DNA from: Neisseriaceae bacterium CLB008
GTDB lineage: Bacteria > Pseudomonadota > Gammaproteobacteria > Burkholderiales > Neisseriaceae
Direction of reading: 5' to 3'
Length of the DNA stretch: 64,000 bases
Assembly (NCBI GenBank): GCA_041228285.1
Contig: CP166133.1
Coordinates: forward strand, 2,141,380-2,205,379
Below the pieces are notes generated by a model, which ran no database searches, was not told where the DNA came from, and saw only the letters and a list, made by a program, of their open reading frames with translations. A program made the translations under genes and the position numbers. Of the stretch, positions 63,086-64,000 are shown piece by piece. How positions within the stretch are numbered: the stretch's first letter is position 1; each line of letters starts with the position of its first letter.

Positions 63086-64000
63086 ATGAATCACCACACC
63101 CTCAATGTGACCACGGTCATAGATGAGCAGAAGCTCGGGCGCCGCCAAATCATGATTTTACTGATGTGCGGATTGCTGATGATTTTAGATGGCTTTGACA
63201 TTCAGGCCATTGGCTACGTCGCCCCCGCCATCATGCAAGAATGGAATTTAGACAAGGCAGTGCTGGGCCCTATCTTTGGTGCCGGCCTCTTTGGCCTGTT
63301 GCTGGGTTCGCTGATTTTCAGCGTCGCCTCAGACAAGCTTGGCCGTCGTCCGGTTTTAATTGCCACCACCTTTTTCTTCTCTGTGTGCATGCTGATCACG
63401 CCATTGGCCGACACGGTCGAACACCTAGCATGGATTCGCTTCATCACAGGCCTAGGCTTAGGCGCCATCATGCCCAACGCCATGGCGCTGTCGGGTGAAA
63501 TTACCCCCAAACACCAGCGCATCTCAGTGATGATGCTGATTTCAGGCGGCTTTACCGCTGGGGCGCTTTTAGGCGGCCTGATTGCCGCCGCCATCATTCC
63601 GCGCTGGGGCTGGGAATCAGTGTTCATCATCGGCGGCATCCTGCCGATGTTATTGAGCATTTTGATGCTGTTTACCCTACCAGAATCGCTGCAATTCTTG
63701 AAAACCAAGCCAGAAAATACGCCCAAAATCAAGAAAACCCTGCGTGCGTTTTTCCCACACTTGGCCATGGATGAGCACACCCAAATTGAAGCCAGCGTCA
63801 GCACCGAATCGAAAGTGCCGTTTGTGGCGTTGTTCCAACACAACCGCACGTTCTTCACCCTGACCATTTGGCTCATCAGCCTATTGAACATGATCGGCCT
63901 ATACTTTTTATCCAACTGGCTGCCTACTTTGGCCAAAACCTCGGGCTTCGACTTAGAGCAAGCCGTTTTACTGGGCGCCATGCTGCAACTGGGCGGGCTA
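63086..64000 (+). CDS. Aromatic acid:H+ symporter, AAHS MFS family (3' end outside window)
   Basis: Inner-membrane importer of aromatic acids, PcaK/BenK-like. The frame is open to the window edge, giving 305 residues. The diagnostic DGFD motif lies at 35-38 in helix 1, DKLGRRPV follows helix 2, and RFITGLGLGAIMPNAMAL in helix 4 and PESLQFL after helix 6 are typical. TAGGAGG lies nine bases before the ATG. Position after the fah-mai operon suggests import of an aromatic acid feeding that pathway. Confidence 0.92.
   Translation, partial: MNHHTLNVTTVIDEQKLGRRQIMILLMCGLLMILDGFDIQAIGYVAPAIMQEWNLDKAVLGPIFGAGLFGLLLGSLIFSVASDKLGRRPVLIATTFFFSVCMLITPLADTVEHLAWIRFITGLGLGAIMPNAMALSGEITPKHQRISVMMLISGGFTAGALLGGLIAAAIIPRWGWESVFIIGGILPMLLSILMLFTLPESLQFLKTKPENTPKIKKTLRAFFPHLAMDEHTQIEASVSTESKVPFVALFQHNRTFFTLTIWLISLLNMIGLYFLSNWLPTLAKTSGFDLEQAVLLGAMLQLGGL

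Overview
The window looks like a chromosomal segment of a betaproteobacterium of the Neisseriales / Neisseriaceae type. The GyrA, NadK and prfC products read like Neisseria-group proteins, GC content is moderate (about half by eye), and gene spacing is dense. I saw no repeated Neisseria-type DNA uptake sequence, no IS element, prophage, rRNA or tRNA. Most of the window is ordinary core and metabolic genome; the unusual content sits in regulatory and intergenic DNA.

Layout. 1-8 kb: partial tRNA-dihydrouridine synthase, nucleoside hydrolase, a DUF1653 protein, two tandem msrA genes, nadK-recN, cfa, and two uncharacterised paralogues. 8-15 kb: gyrA, two lipoproteins (one NlpE-like), an Old Yellow Enzyme, a secreted nuclease with an Excalibur tail, a YdcH-type small protein and a GNAT acetyltransferase. 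15-23 kb: complete kdpFABCDE potassium system, including a 29-residue kdpF, with a KdpE-like site upstream. 23-25.5 kb: divergent LysR / MFS pair. 25.8-30 kb: Fur-box-controlled iron uptake operon efeU-efeM-efeO-efeB. 30-35 kb: ghrA, an arginine/ornithine-type antiporter with a dimethylarginine dimethylaminohydrolase, and nadA. 35.1-35.8 kb: a striking non-coding array of four 101-bp units, each carrying an inverted pair of DnaA-box-like 9-mers at fixed spacing. 36-38 kb: MscS channel and prfC.

38.5-53.5 kb contains a methionine regulon: a short metJ repressor gene divergent from metB with tandem met boxes between them, then (after an amidase/DUF2848/MFS/GntR cluster, rhlE, a racemase and rep) metE-metF. 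The metE leader carries a sigma70-type promoter overlapped by met boxes and, immediately downstream, a SAM-I (S-box) riboswitch whose 3' region can pair with the metE ribosome binding site. Two unrelated SAM sensors (MetJ protein and RNA aptamer) therefore appear stacked on one gene, the most interesting regulatory arrangement here.

53.5-64 kb: YhhN, YjiK-like and YkvA-like proteins, then an aromatic-catabolism-like region: a self-sufficient cytochrome P450 fused to a reductase and ferredoxin, two IclR regulators with recognisable palindromic operators, fumarylacetoacetase, maleylacetoacetate isomerase, a VOC-family protein and a truncated (by the window edge) aromatic-acid:H+ symporter. No ring-cleaving homogentisate dioxygenase is visible in the window.
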